Assembly (NCBI GenBank): GCA_036502575.1 | Contig: DASXYL010000083.1 | Span: 191,912 to 255,911 of the forward strand | Direction of reading: 5' to 3' | Source: DASXRA01 sp036502575 | Lineage (GTDB): Bacteria > Actinomycetota > Actinomycetes > Mycobacteriales > Jatrophihabitantaceae | Length of the DNA: 64,000 nucleotides | In this document: positions 26,264 through 35,676 of the stretch, in pieces | How positions within the stretch are numbered: the stretch's first letter is position 1 | How the letters are laid out: every line of letters starts with the position of its first letter | Notes under the pieces: model-generated | The model's database searches: none | What the model was told of the DNA's origin: nothing | What the model saw: the letters and a program-made list of their open reading frames with translations, nothing else | Position numbers and translations under genes: made by a program

Positions 26264-26766
26264 GTGCCCTTGTTGCAGCCCTCGATAATGCCCGCCACCG
26301 TCCGCCAGTTGGACGACGTCGTCGCAAGCCTTGGCCAGCGCGAGTACTTCATGGACCGGTTCGCCCGCCGCGATCGCGGTGAGGGCCTCGTCCTGGTGGC
26401 CTGGGTTGGTGGGCGGCCCGTCGGCGACGTGTATCTGTGGCGCGCTCCGGTCTACGAGCCCGAGATCCGCTCGCAGCTGCCGGGTGTTCCGGAGCTGAAC
26501 CATCTCGAGGTCCACCCGGATCATCGGGGCGCGGCATCGGCGCGGCGATCGTCATCGCTGCTGAGACACTTGCCCGGCAGTTGGGCTACCGGCGGGTCGC
26601 GCTGGGCGTCGGCATCGACAACCCTCGCGCTCACCGCCTCTACCTCCGGCTCGGATACACCGACTGGGGCCACGGCACGGTTGCGACCAGCTACGCGAGC
26701 TACCTACCGGACGGCACCGTTCGCCGCTTCGCCGAGACCCTCCACGTCCTCGCCAAGACGCTCTGA
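26264..26766 (+). pseudogene. GNAT-family N-acetyltransferase with a frameshift
   Basis: The first frame (GTG 26264, or ATG 26288) encodes a GNAT N-terminal half through LVLVAWVGGRPVGDVYLW and LNHLEVHPDHRG. The acetyl-CoA-binding loop RGIGAAIV and the rest (ALGVGIDNPRAHRLYLRLGY...) continue in the next frame to the stop at 26766. A single missing base after 26529, within CGGGGCGCGGC, accounts for the break, because DHRGRGIG is the standard motif. Inserting one base restores a normal ~165-residue enzyme. It is either a recent pseudogene or a sequencing error. Confidence 0.75.
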
Positions 26767-26783
26767 CCCACGGCGCCTACGGG

Positions 26784-29700
26784 TCAGTGCTGGCGGCGCC
26801 GGAGTCGGGCCACGGCCAGCGCTACACCGCCGAGGACGATCAGGCCGATCGCCCAGGCGAGTTCGGCGCGGATCGGTCCGGCTCCGGTGCCGGCCAGCGG
26901 AGGTGCGCCAGACGGGCCGGATGGGCCGGATGGGCCGGACGGTGGCGTGGGCGATCCGGACCCGGGGATCGGGGTCGGCGTCGGTGTGGGCGGCGGCGAG
27001 GTCGACGCACACGTGACGCTGGTGGTCGCGTGCGCGGTCAAGCTCGGTGCGTTGCGCGCGTCCAGGGTCGCGGTGTTGTCGTAGCTCGCGCAGGAATCCG
27101 TCGTGGTCGCGCTCGTCACGTGCACCGACTCGTCCTCGCCGGCGGCCAGGTTGACCGCCGAGCAGGTGAGCGTCTGGGTAGGCGTCGCCCCAGTGATGGC
27201 GCACGTAGTCGGCGCGGACGCGTCCAGCTTCCAATCGATGCCGTCACCTGCGGGCAGCTCGTCGGTGATCGTGACCCCGTTGGCCGCAGCCGGTCCGGCA
27301 TTGCTGGCGGTGATCGTGAACCCGATCGGCGCACCGGCGGCGACGCTCGCGGCGTCGGCGGTCTTGGTGAACGTCAGCCCGGAGCACTGGACGGTGGTGG
27401 TGGCCGATGCGTTGCCCGGCGCGGTCGGCTGATTGGCCACCGTGGCGCTGGCCGTGTTGTCGTACGCCTTGCAGCTCGCCGCGGTGGTCGGGCTGGTCAC
27501 GTGGACGGTCAGGCTCGCGCCCGCCGTCAGCGACGCGACGGTGCAGCTCAACGTGCCGCCGGTGATCGCGCAGCTGCCACTCGGAGTCTGGGCCGCGATC
27601 GTCCAGCTGGTGCCATCGCCGGTCGGCAGCGGGTCGTTGACGACGACGTTCTGGGCAACGCCGGGGCCCGCGTTGGTGGCCGTGACCGTGAAGCCAATGG
27701 GGTCTCCGGCGGCGACGCTCGTGGCGTCCGCGGTCTTGGTCAGGGTCACGGTCGGGCATTGCACGGTTGTGGATGCGCTGCCGGACGCAGACGGGGCGTT
27801 GGTGGCCGTCGCCGTGGCGGTGTTGTCGTAACCGGCACAGCTCGCGGAGGTGGTCGGGCTGATGACGTGCACGGTCACCGTGGCGCCGGGGGCGAAGTCA
27901 CCGATCGAGCACGTCAGCGTGCTCCCGCTGATCGCGCAGCTGCCGGTGGGCGTCTGCGCCTCGATCGTCCAGCTGATGCCGGGTCCGGTCGGCAGTGGGT
28001 CGGTGATCGTCGTGCCGTGTGCCGTGCCGGGACCGTTGTTGTGCGCCGTGATCGTGAATCCGATCGGGTCACCGGCGCTGACGGTGGCCGCATCGGCCGT
28101 CTTGCTCACGGTGAGGTCCGGGCAGTTGACGGTGACGGACGCGACGTTGCTCTCGCCGCCGGTGCCGTTCGTCGTCGTGACGGAGGCGTGGTTGCTGACG
28201 ACACCGCAGTTGGCCGGCGTCGTCGTGGCGCTCACGTGAATCGGGCCGACGCTCTGCTGCGGGTTGACGGTGGCGAGGTCACACAGGAGCACCTGCGAGC
28301 CGACGGCTCCGGTGATCGCGCAGCCCGGGAAGGTTGGGTCGAGCGTCCAGTCCAAGCCGTTGCCGGGCAGGGTGTCGGTGACGTGCACGCCCCTCGCGGG
28401 GACGGTGCTCGTATTGGTGACGGTGATGTCGAAGCCGATCGGGTCTCCGGCGCTGACCGGTCCGGCCGGGTTCGCCGCCTTGACGACGCTCACGACCGAC
28501 CCGACGATCGTGGTCGTCTCAGCGGCCTGGCCGCAGGCGTGCGTCGCCGGATCGTTGAGCGCGTTGCCGGCATAGCTCGCCCGCCAGGTATAGGTGCCGG
28601 CCACCGTCGGGTCGTACGTCTGGGAGGTCGTCGCGACGCCCGCTGCGTTCAGCGAACCGGTCGTCGTGAACACCGGGTTGCCGGTGCATACCGGGGTAAC
28701 GCCACTGGCGAACGGCCCGTACAGGTTGAAGGTGATCGTCTCGCCGGTGACCGAGCCGACGAAGCCGCTCAACGTCGCGGTGTCACCGAGCGTCGTGAAG
28801 CCGAGGCCCGGAGGGTTGTCGCCGGTCACGGCGATCTGCGTCGTCAGCGTCGGCGACCCGTGCACGACCGTGAAGCACTCGGTGTCTGAGTTGGTGTGGC
28901 CGCTGGGCAGGTAGGTGCCGGATGACGCCGCGTCCGGGGCGTATTCGGCGCGCCAGCAGTACTTGCCGGGTGCCGTGTCGGCCGGTCCGCTGACGCTCGC
29001 CGACGTGGCGCTGCCGGCGACCACCGCGGTCGCGCCGCCGACCTGCGTCCCGCCGGTCGGGCATCCGGCCGGCGTGACCTGGCTCGGATCGCACAGGAAG
29101 AACGACACCGTACCGGTAGGTACGGGACGCGCGCCGACCGCGCTCACCGTCGCGACGTCGTGCTGCGCCGACCCGGGCGCGACCAGTGCGCCGCCCGGAG
29201 TGGCCGTCGTGGTGATCGGCGGCTGCGGGCAGGTGTTGAACTGTCCGCCGGCGAAGTCCTTCAGCGTCGCGGTGAGCTGATCCGAGGAACGGGTCTCGGC
29301 CAGGAACGTCGTGAAGCAGCCGCCGGCCGTACCGAGCAGTGTGGTGAGGTCGATACCGGCTTCGACGAAGGTGTTCGACTCGTGACTGGTCGGTGACCAG
29401 GGGCTGGACACGGTGACGCCATTCGCGATGGCGCAGACGTTGTCGTTGGCGGGGCCGCCGCAGACCGCTCCGCTGGTCTGCAGCACCGGCGCGCCGGTCG
29501 CGTCGTTACCCGTCCATCGGTAGACGTTGACGTCCTGGGTGCCGCCGCCGTTGGTGTAGTCGCTGGTGATCAGGATGTCGCCGTCGGTGTGCTGGCCGGA
29601 GAAGTTGGCGGAGCCCGAACAGCCCACGCTCGGGTCCTTGAGCAGCCAGAACCCGGCGTTGGAGACGCCGTTGTGGCTGCCGCGCTCGGAGCCGAGGTAG

Positions 29701-30143
29701 AGCACCTGGTGGCCGGCGTTGTCCGGGGCATTGGCCGGGACGTCGACGAGTGCGGCGTAGGCGTGGAGCAGGTCGTCCTTGTTCAGCGGGTTGTTGATCG
29801 GGTCGCAGCCCCAGTGCTGCTGTCCGCTGGCGATGGGCTGGATGTCCTTGTTCGACGTGAAGTAGGTCTGGTCCGGGGTCGCGGCGTCGCTGGCGAAGGT
29901 CGACGCCAGCACCGGGCCGATGAGCGGGTCAGGGGTCACCAGGCGGTTGCCGCTCGCGTCGAACAGGCTCGCCCAGTCATAAGGCGGCGTCGAGGCCGCG
30001 TTGTGGGCGATGTTGCCGTCCAACTCGAACAGACCCGTGTCGTGGACGGCCCCGCTCGGCTGCGCGGCGAGGACGATCCCTGCACCCACCAGCGCTGCCG
30101 CCGCAGCCAACGCGACGTAGCGGCCCATTCGGCCAGAACGCAT
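26784..30143 (-). CDS. Sortase-anchored surface protein with DUF11-type repeats
   Basis: A 1119-residue secreted protein. The start is ATG 30143; the frame is open upstream but without conserved sequence. It has a signal peptide (~1-32), an N-terminal region to ~300 with paired cysteines, and two immunoglobulin-like modules (~310-540). Four tandem ~120-residue repeats of the DUF11/CARDB-like isopeptide type follow, each beginning with a KTADxxxVxAGxPIGF block and ending in a TVxC segment, then a Pro/Thr stalk. The C-terminus holds LAGTG, a hydrophobic helix and an RLRRRQH tail. LAxTG is the motif preferred by class E sortases of actinobacteria. No sortase is present nearby. Adhesion or envelope structure is inferred. 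Confidence 0.85.
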   Translation of the reverse strand: MRSGRMGRYVALAAAAALVGAGIVLAAQPSGAVHDTGLFELDGNIAHNAASTPPYDWASLFDASGNRLVTPDPLIGPVLASTFASDAATPDQTYFTSNKDIQPIASGQQHWGCDPINNPLNKDDLLHAYAALVDVPANAPDNAGHQVLYLGSERGSHNGVSNAGFWLLKDPSVGCSGSANFSGQHTDGDILITSDYTNGGGTQDVNVYRWTGNDATGAPVLQTSGAVCGGPANDNVCAIANGVTVSSPWSPTSHESNTFVEAGIDLTTLLGTAGGCFTTFLAETRSSDQLTATLKDFAGGQFNTCPQPPITTTATPGGALVAPGSAQHDVATVSAVGARPVPTGTVSFFLCDPSQVTPAGCPTGGTQVGGATAVVAGSATSASVSGPADTAPGKYCWRAEYAPDAASSGTYLPSGHTNSDTECFTVVHGSPTLTTQIAVTGDNPPGLGFTTLGDTATLSGFVGSVTGETITFNLYGPFASGVTPVCTGNPVFTTTGSLNAAGVATTSQTYDPTVAGTYTWRASYAGNALNDPATHACGQAAETTTIVGSVVSVVKAANPAGPVSAGDPIGFDITVTNTSTVPARGVHVTDTLPGNGLDWTLDPTFPGCAITGAVGSQVLLCDLATVNPQQSVGPIHVSATTTPANCGVVSNHASVTTTNGTGGESNVASVTVNCPDLTVSKTADAATVSAGDPIGFTITAHNNGPGTAHGTTITDPLPTGPGISWTIEAQTPTGSCAISGSTLTCSIGDFAPGATVTVHVISPTTSASCAGYDNTATATATNAPSASGSASTTVQCPTVTLTKTADATSVAAGDPIGFTVTATNAGPGVAQNVVVNDPLPTGDGTSWTIAAQTPSGSCAITGGTLSCTVASLTAGASLTVHVTSPTTAASCKAYDNTASATVANQPTAPGNASATTTVQCSGLTFTKTADAASVAAGAPIGFTITASNAGPAAANGVTITDELPAGDGIDWKLDASAPTTCAITGATPTQTLTCSAVNLAAGEDESVHVTSATTTDSCASYDNTATLDARNAPSLTAHATTSVTCASTSPPPTPTPTPIPGSGSPTPPSGPSGPSGPSGAPPLAGTGAGPIRAELAWAIGLIVLGGVALAVARLRRRQH

Positions 30144-30384
30144 GACGACCAGCCTTCCCCCGTGTAGCTTTCCGAGCGGCGGTGCCGCCCGGCCTAGCTC
30201 TCCAGAGCTGCCTCTGGGCTTGATCGAATGGTTATAGCGCTTCGCGGAACGCAGCGATAGTCGGCAAACGCGGTTCAGACGTGACAATCGACCCGGCGAC
30301 CGGGCACAGCATGGCACACCCCGGAATGTTTGGCGGCGGGCCGGACCGGGGACAGCACAGGTAGTTACGTACCGTTGGCACCAG

Positions 30385-30662
30385 GTGGCCGCCTCTCCGC
30401 CAATGCGACGAAAGGCCGGCAACAACGGCGACTACTTCGCGGTCAGCCGTCGCTGTCGTCATCTCGGGGCCGATCTCGCGGCCGGCCGTATCGATCCGGA
30501 CGGATGCCTCGTCTGCCCTGGCACGGCGCGAAGTACGACGTCCGCACCGGACACATGGTCCGCGGGCCACAGCGCATCTTCGCGAGGATCCCGGGTCTCG
30601 GCACCGCCTTCAAGGTGCTCACGCATGTCCTGCCGTTGCGGCGGCGCGTTTTAGAGGAGTGA
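30385..30662 (+). pseudogene. Rieske [2Fe-2S] protein with a frameshift
   Basis: The first frame gives YFAVSRRCRHLGADLAAG...DGCLVCP, which carries the CxH of a Rieske site. The second site, PWHGAKYDVRTGHMVRGP, and the C-terminal end (to 30662) are in the next frame. One missing T near 30518 (CCTGG instead of CCTTGG) would restore the classic CPWHG. The repaired protein is a short ~92-residue Rieske domain. The start is unclear; GTG 30385 is the only candidate near the domain, and the frame is open to a TAG at 30235. It may be a pseudogene or a base-call error. Confidence 0.7.
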
Positions 30663-30673
30663 TCCGGAGATCT

Positions 30674-31387
30674 TTACTTCGCGCGCTGAGTGACGATCGC
30701 GTCCACAACCGCGCCGGTATCGGTGAGGTCGGGCAGGACGACGTCCGCGCCGGCGGCCCGTAGTGCCGGCCCGCTGATCCGGCCGGTCGCGACGGCGACC
30801 ACGTGGGCCCCGGCGGCCTTGCCGGTGGCGACGTCGAGCAGCGTGTCGCCGATAACGACGGTGTCCTGACCCCGGAAGCGATGCCCGAGTTCGCGTTCGG
30901 TGCGATCCCACGCGTGGGCCGGCAGATCGGTGCGATCGACCGCGTCGCCGCCGAAGGCTCCGATGCGCAGGTCGAGATGTTCGGCCAACCCGAAGACGTT
31001 CACCTTCAAGACGGCGAGTGGGTACAGGTTGCCGGTGAGCACGGACTGGTGGATCCCGGGGACGGCGCGGCAGGCCCGCAGGGCGTCCTCGGCGCCGGGC
31101 AACGCCCGCCCGTCGCGGCGCATCTGGTCGGCCCGATCGTGTAGCTCCTCGACGAGGAACGAGATGAAGGCGTCCACCCGGGCCGGCGATGCGTCCTCGC
31201 CGTGGAACCGAAGGACGTCGCCGGCGGCGGCCAGCTCGGTACGCCCGTTGAACCGCCACTCGTGGAGCAGCGGGCGGCCCACTGCGCGGTGAAACGCCGC
31301 CGCGTAGGCGTGCTGGGTCGCCCCGCCCACCTCGATCAGGGTGTGGTCGATGTCCCACAGGACCAGCAGCGGAGCGTTCATGGGCAT
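30674..31387 (-). CDS. HAD-superfamily hydrolase (phosphoglycolate-phosphatase-like)
   Basis: A ~237-residue phosphatase. Motif I is LWDIDHTL (nucleophile first Asp), motif II is the Thr in SVLTGN, the Lys is in the LPLAVLK region, and motif IV is VVIGDTLLDVATGKAAG. The cap domain is the small helical type inserted after motif I, as in Gph-like enzymes. The start is uncertain: ATG 31387 or 31381, or TTG at 31420, none with a good ribosome site. The substrate is not predictable. It stands alone between the Rieske remnant and the amidase unit. Confidence 0.85.
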   Translation of the reverse strand: MPMNAPLLVLWDIDHTLIEVGGATQHAYAAAFHRAVGRPLLHEWRFNGRTELAAAGDVLRFHGEDASPARVDAFISFLVEELHDRADQMRRDGRALPGAEDALRACRAVPGIHQSVLTGNLYPLAVLKVNVFGLAEHLDLRIGAFGGDAVDRTDLPAHAWDRTERELGHRFRGQDTVVIGDTLLDVATGKAAGAHVVAVATGRISGPALRAAGADVVLPDLTDTGAVVDAIVTQRAK

Positions 31388-31466
31388 TGGATGATCCACG
31401 GCCGCCGGCGTCTGATCCAAGCGCCAATTCCGCGGACGTGGCTGTCGATCTAGGTGTCGGGCGCCG

Positions 31467-31643
31467 CTAGCCCGGTTGCTCGTCGTCCGGATCGTAGGGC
31501 AGGTAGGACGTCGCGAGCCGGGCCGTCCATCGCACGGTGAGCAGCTCGCCGTCGGTGCCGCCGGGAACCTGGGGCAGCAGGCCGATGTCGACGGGAACCC
31601 CGAATGCCACGGTCAGGAACCGCGTCGGCTCGACGACGCTCAC
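31467..31643 (-). CDS. Small hypothetical protein coupled to amidase gene
   Basis: A 58-codon frame whose GTG start overlaps the amidase stop as GTGA, the same coupling used by true operon pairs in this window. The protein reads MSVVEPTRFL at the start, has a beta-strand-like middle (DGELLTVRWTARLATSYL) and an acidic end (DPDDEQPG). I do not recognise a family. Overlap and normal third-position GC support expression. A link to amidase function is only positional. Confidence 0.5.
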   Translation of the reverse strand: MSVVEPTRFLTVAFGVPVDIGLLPQVPGGTDGELLTVRWTARLATSYLPYDPDDEQPG

Positions 31644-33577
31644 GGGGTCGCCGCCCGGGTCATCGCCTCACCGATCAGCGGGTCGTTGCTCGGGCCGGGA
31701 TCCTCGGGAGCACCCGGTGCGGCGGGGATCGCCTGCGGGGTGATCTTCGCCTTGGCCGCCGGGGCGGTCGCCGCCGGGTCGGTCGGCGCCGCGTGGTTGT
31801 ACGCGGGGAAGTTGGCCTGGAAGTCCAGCGCCGCCTGGACGATGCCGGGCTCGGAGAAGCGCGGGCCCCAGAACTGGGCCGACACCGGCAGCCCCGACAC
31901 GTACCCGACCGGGAAGCTGACCATCGGCCAGGCGATCGCGTTGGGGACCTGGTAGTAGGCGCGAAAGTTCGGGAATCCGGGGCCGCCGCCGGCCCGCTTG
32001 CCGATCACGTCGCCGAGGGTCAGCACCACCATGAAGTCGACGCCATGGTCGGCGAGGGCCTTGGTGTAGTTGGCGATCAGGGTCCGGCGGCGCTGCTCGC
32101 CCTCGTAGCGCACCGCGGCCGGGATGCCGCCGTTGAACCGGTCGGCGCTGGCGAAGCTGCGGGTCGTCTCGCCCGGCGCCTGCCGCCCGTACTGGCTGGT
32201 CAGCGTGGCCACGGCGGCGCTCGACGGGATGCCGCTGGCGCAGAAGTCGGCCACCGCGTCGGCGTAGCGGATCTCGTAGCGATTGGCGTTCACCACCGCC
32301 GCCGAAGGACTCACCGGCGAGCCGTCGACGGTGGCCAGCACGGTCGAGGACCCGAAGTACGGGTTCTGCTCCGGATCGGTGATGTCCAGGCCCGGGAACT
32401 CGATCACCGTCGCGCCGAGCGACCGGAGCTGGCCGACCAGCCGGGTGAACGTGTCGAGATGCCCGGCGCCGTAGGTGGCCTGCGGGCTCACCCCGACCTG
32501 GACGGCGCCGTTGACATTCATCCAGTCCGTCTGCGGAATGCCGATGGTGAGCCCGGCCAGTGGCCGACGTCCGCGACGCGCGACCAGCGGGATCGGCGGG
32601 AACGGGATCGGCGCCGACAGCGTCTGCGGGTCGTTCACCGGGTCCAGGCCGAGCATCGTGGCGAGGATCAGCGCCGAGTCGCGCATGCTGCGGGTGATCG
32701 GCCCGAGCACGTCGTACCCGGGGGAGAGCGGCATCAGCCCGGCGATCGACACCGTGCCCAGCGACGGCTTGATGCCGCTCGCACCGTTCGCGGCCGACGG
32801 ACACATGATGCTGCCGCCGGTCTCCTCGCCGATGGCCGCCGCGATCAGCCGGGCGATCGGGGCCACGCCCGAACCTTGGCTCGACCCGCCCGGTACGTAG
32901 TCCTTGTTCCAGGCGTTGCCCGCGAACGTTCCGGTGATGGATCCGGAGAACGCCGAGCAGATCGTCAGGCCGACCACCACCGCGCCGGCGTCGCGCAGCC
33001 GTCCGACGACGGTCGCGTCGGCCAGGGCGATGTTGCCGGTGAAGGCCGCACTGCCGTCCTGCGTGCTGAACCCCTTGACGGCGACCGAGTCCTTGACGCC
33101 GATCGGGATGCCGCACAGCAACGGTGCTCGGCCGTCGTGTCCGAGACGTTTGTCGGCCGCCCGGGCCGTAGCCAGCGCCGCGTTCGCGTCGATGCGGACG
33201 AACGCGTTGTACAGCCCGTTGTCGCCGTACACCTCGAACGGTCCGTTGAGCGCGGCGATGCGGTCGAGGTAGGCCTGGGTGATCTGGACGCTCGTGGTGC
33301 GCCCGGCCCGCAGCAGCGCGGCGAGCTCGACCACCTCGTAGTCGACGAGTCGCGCACGATGGGGGATGTCGCGCAGGGCGGGCAGGTTGGCCGGATCCGA
33401 CGTGGGCGACGCACTGGGGCTCGCGGCCGCCGTTCCCGCGCCGGTGGCGAAGGCCAGGGCGGTGCCCGCGACGACCGCACCGCCGGTGCCGAGCAGCGCC
33501 CGGCGGCTGATCGTGGCGGGGTCGGTAACCTCGGCGTGCGCGGGCGACTCGGACGTGGGCGACTCGATCGAGGGCAA
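31640..33577 (-). CDS. Amidase-signature hydrolase, Tat-exported
   Basis: An amidase-signature enzyme of ~645 residues that hydrolyses an amide bond with a Ser-cisSer-Lys triad. These are visible as Lys in GIPIGVKDSVAV, the cis Ser in GGSSQGSG, and the nucleophile Ser in EETGGSIMCPS. A twin-arginine signal (SRRALLGTGGAVVAG followed by an Ala-rich stretch) begins ~24 residues from the TTG start at 33577, which has CGAGG five bases upstream; ATG 33643 gives a longer N-terminus. Export as a folded enzyme is therefore likely. The gene is followed by a GTGA-overlapping small ORF. The substrate is unknown. Confidence 0.88.
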   Translation of the reverse strand: MPSIESPTSESPAHAEVTDPATISRRALLGTGGAVVAGTALAFATGAGTAAASPSASPTSDPANLPALRDIPHRARLVDYEVVELAALLRAGRTTSVQITQAYLDRIAALNGPFEVYGDNGLYNAFVRIDANAALATARAADKRLGHDGRAPLLCGIPIGVKDSVAVKGFSTQDGSAAFTGNIALADATVVGRLRDAGAVVVGLTICSAFSGSITGTFAGNAWNKDYVPGGSSQGSGVAPIARLIAAAIGEETGGSIMCPSAANGASGIKPSLGTVSIAGLMPLSPGYDVLGPITRSMRDSALILATMLGLDPVNDPQTLSAPIPFPPIPLVARRGRRPLAGLTIGIPQTDWMNVNGAVQVGVSPQATYGAGHLDTFTRLVGQLRSLGATVIEFPGLDITDPEQNPYFGSSTVLATVDGSPVSPSAAVVNANRYEIRYADAVADFCASGIPSSAAVATLTSQYGRQAPGETTRSFASADRFNGGIPAAVRYEGEQRRRTLIANYTKALADHGVDFMVVLTLGDVIGKRAGGGPGFPNFRAYYQVPNAIAWPMVSFPVGYVSGLPVSAQFWGPRFSEPGIVQAALDFQANFPAYNHAAPTDPAATAPAAKAKITPQAIPAAPGAPEDPGPSNDPLIGEAMTRAATP

Positions 33578-33716
33578 GACGGCCTCGCAGGGGCTCGGGT
33601 GAAGGGCCGGTTCGATCGTTGCCAGGCACCGTTGCACGCACATTGCCGAACGCCGACGATCGCGTGTCCGGGCGCCAACGGAGACAGGCGCAGACGCGGG
33701 CGTTGTCGTTGTCCGG

Positions 33717-34808
33717 TCAGCGGCCCAACATCACGACCGTTCCGGGTCCGTCGGCCCCGACGACGGCCGGTGCCGTTGATGCGTACAGGTGCCCATTGGC
33801 GTACTCGACCGCGACCAATCCGGGCAGTGACAGCACCGGTTCGGGCTGGCCGTGGTGCACCTTCGACAAGGTTCCGGCCGAGAGTTCGACGACGTAGATC
33901 TCGCCGCGGCCGTCGACCGCGAGGTTCGTGGCGCCGGCGAATCCGGTGGCGATCTGGTGCGGCCGGCCCGACCAGTGATCGATCACGTAGACGCTGCCGG
34001 GGTTGCCGCCGTCCGGACCCTCCGGACCGCCGGGCAGGGTGGTGACGTAGAGCGCGCCCCGTGGACCGACCTCGACGTCGGTCGGTACCGGCTCGAACCT
34101 GTAGGTCACACCGATGGCGCAGTCCGGCAAGCCGTTCGCGGCCGCGAAGGCGGCGGTGATCTTCACCGGTTGGCTGGGCAGCACCGCGATCAGCGAGACG
34201 TGTCCATGGCGGTCGACCTGGACGATGTCATTGCCGCCGGCATCGGCTACGGCCCACGCCCCGAGCCCGATGGCGGTCACCGCGTACGGATGCGAGTCGA
34301 CCAGCCCGCCGTAGTTCACCGGAACGTCGAGCGCCGTGAACGCGTCCGTGACGCACTGGCTGGGGTGGCTGACTCCATACCGGGTGACGGCGTCCGGGTT
34401 GCGGGTCCTCTCGAAGCCGGACAGGTCGGCCACGACGGGCTTCTCGCCGGGTTGCCGGATCGTCAGCCTCGTCGTGGAGTGATCGCCGTTGCTCGCCGTG
34501 TAGGCGATGGCCCGGGTGCCGGAGTCGACGGCGACCCCGGCGATGTCGCCACCGAGGCTGGGATCGGGACCGGTGGCCACGGGCGTGCTCCGACCGATCA
34601 AGCTCAGGGTCGAGGTGAACGAGTCGGTTACGTAGACCTTGTTGTGTGAGACGGCGAACTGCAGCGGCCCGACGAAGTCCGCCGACAGGGTGCGGACGAT
34701 GTGCAGGTCGTGGTTCGTCGGATACGCGCCGGCGGGCGCGGCCGTGAATACAGCCACGCTGCCTACTGCGATTGCTGCTGCGGTACCGATTTTCGACCGG
34801 ATGCGCAC
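33717..34808 (-). CDS. ScyD/ScyE-family secreted beta-propeller protein
   Basis: A 363-residue exported protein with an Ala-rich signal peptide (~1-28, ending APAGA). The mature part has repeated NHL/SMP-30-like propeller blades, with segments such as VYVTDSFTSTLSLI, WAVADAGGNDIVQVD, PTDVEVGPRGALYVTTL and TNLAVDGRGEIYVVEL. This pattern is found in ScyD/ScyE-like actinobacterial proteins. GTG start 34808 has GGGGGAAG upstream at eight bases. Two cysteines may form a disulfide. No enzymatic role is established. It is divergent from a LuxR-type regulator gene. Confidence 0.8.
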   Translation of the reverse strand: MRIRSKIGTAAAIAVGSVAVFTAAPAGAYPTNHDLHIVRTLSADFVGPLQFAVSHNKVYVTDSFTSTLSLIGRSTPVATGPDPSLGGDIAGVAVDSGTRAIAYTASNGDHSTTRLTIRQPGEKPVVADLSGFERTRNPDAVTRYGVSHPSQCVTDAFTALDVPVNYGGLVDSHPYAVTAIGLGAWAVADAGGNDIVQVDRHGHVSLIAVLPSQPVKITAAFAAANGLPDCAIGVTYRFEPVPTDVEVGPRGALYVTTLPGGPEGPDGGNPGSVYVIDHWSGRPHQIATGFAGATNLAVDGRGEIYVVELSAGTLSKVHHGQPEPVLSLPGLVAVEYANGHLYASTAPAVVGADGPGTVVMLGR

Positions 34809-34917
34809 GGTTACCACTTCCCCCTGGAGTGTCGACGCTGAATACCGCAGCGTGACACCGGGTTCGCGCGCCGTCATGGGTGTCACCACCACAAGGCGAC
34901 GCGGCCAACACCACAGA

Positions 34918-34932
34918 TAGGCTGCTCGATCG
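34918..34932 (+). promoter_or_regulatory. -10 element of leaderless regulator gene
   Basis: TAGGCT at 34918-34923 lies eight bases before the GTG at 34932, and no ribosome site is present. The expected transcription start falls on or within two bases of the GTG, which suggests a leaderless mRNA. Confidence 0.4.
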
Positions 34933-35612
34933 TGGTATTGCGGGTGGTCATCGCCGAGGACTCGATGCTGGTCCGGGAAGGTATCCGGCTGGTCATCGAG
35001 CGAAACGACGATCTGACCGTGGCGGCGGTATGCGACGATCTACCGCAGTTGCTGGCCGTCGTCGACGCCGAGCCGCCCGAGGTCGTCGTGACCGATGTGC
35101 GGATGCCGCCGAGCTCGAGCGACGAGGGCATCCAGGCCGCCGGGCGGCTGCGCGAGACCCATCCCGAGATCGGCGTGGTCGTGCTCTCGCAGTACGCCGA
35201 GCCCGCGTACGCGAACGCGCTGCTCGACGGCGGCAGCGCCGGGCGGGCCTACCTGCTCAAGGATCGGGTGAGCGAGCCCAACCAGCTCGCCGAGGCCATT
35301 CGCGCCGTGGCCCAGGGTGGATCGGTGATCGATCCGACCGTGGTCGACCTGCTCGTCTCCGCATCGTCCCGGGCCAGGGCGTCGCCGCTGGCGTCGCTCA
35401 CCAAGCGGGAGCTGGAGGTGCTCGACCAGGTCGCGCAGGGCAAGAGCAACGCGGCGGTCGGCCAGGCGCTGTTCCTCACCGAGCGCGCGGTCGAGAAGCA
35501 CATCAACGCGCTGTTCGCCAAGCTCGGCCTCGGCTCGACACCCGACATCAACCGGCGGGTCAAGGCGGTGCTGATGCACCTGTCCGAACGCGGATCGTCG
35601 GCGGGAAGCTAG
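34932..35612 (+). CDS. NarL/FixJ-family response regulator (LuxR HTH)
   Basis: A 226-residue regulator. The receiver has D10 in VIAEDS, phosphoacceptor D55 in VVTDVRMPP and Lys in YLLKDRV. A LuxR HTH follows from LTKRELEVLDQVAQG to TERAVEKHINALFAKLGL. The receiver is strikingly similar to the one fused to the cyclase at 47615-48943 (same VVxTDxRMPPxxxDEGI and VVLSQYxxPxYA blocks), so the two probably share ancestry and perhaps a kinase. The GAF kinase at 37705-39687 is the nearest candidate. The start is GTG with no ribosome site. Confidence 0.9.
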   Translation: MVLRVVIAEDSMLVREGIRLVIERNDDLTVAAVCDDLPQLLAVVDAEPPEVVVTDVRMPPSSSDEGIQAAGRLRETHPEIGVVVLSQYAEPAYANALLDGGSAGRAYLLKDRVSEPNQLAEAIRAVAQGGSVIDPTVVDLLVSASSRARASPLASLTKRELEVLDQVAQGKSNAAVGQALFLTERAVEKHINALFAKLGLGSTPDINRRVKAVLMHLSERGSSAGS

Positions 35613-35676
35613 CACCCCCACCGGTCGGGGTGGCCCCGCCCTTTGATCATGCGCTGACCGCATCAACACTGGGAGC

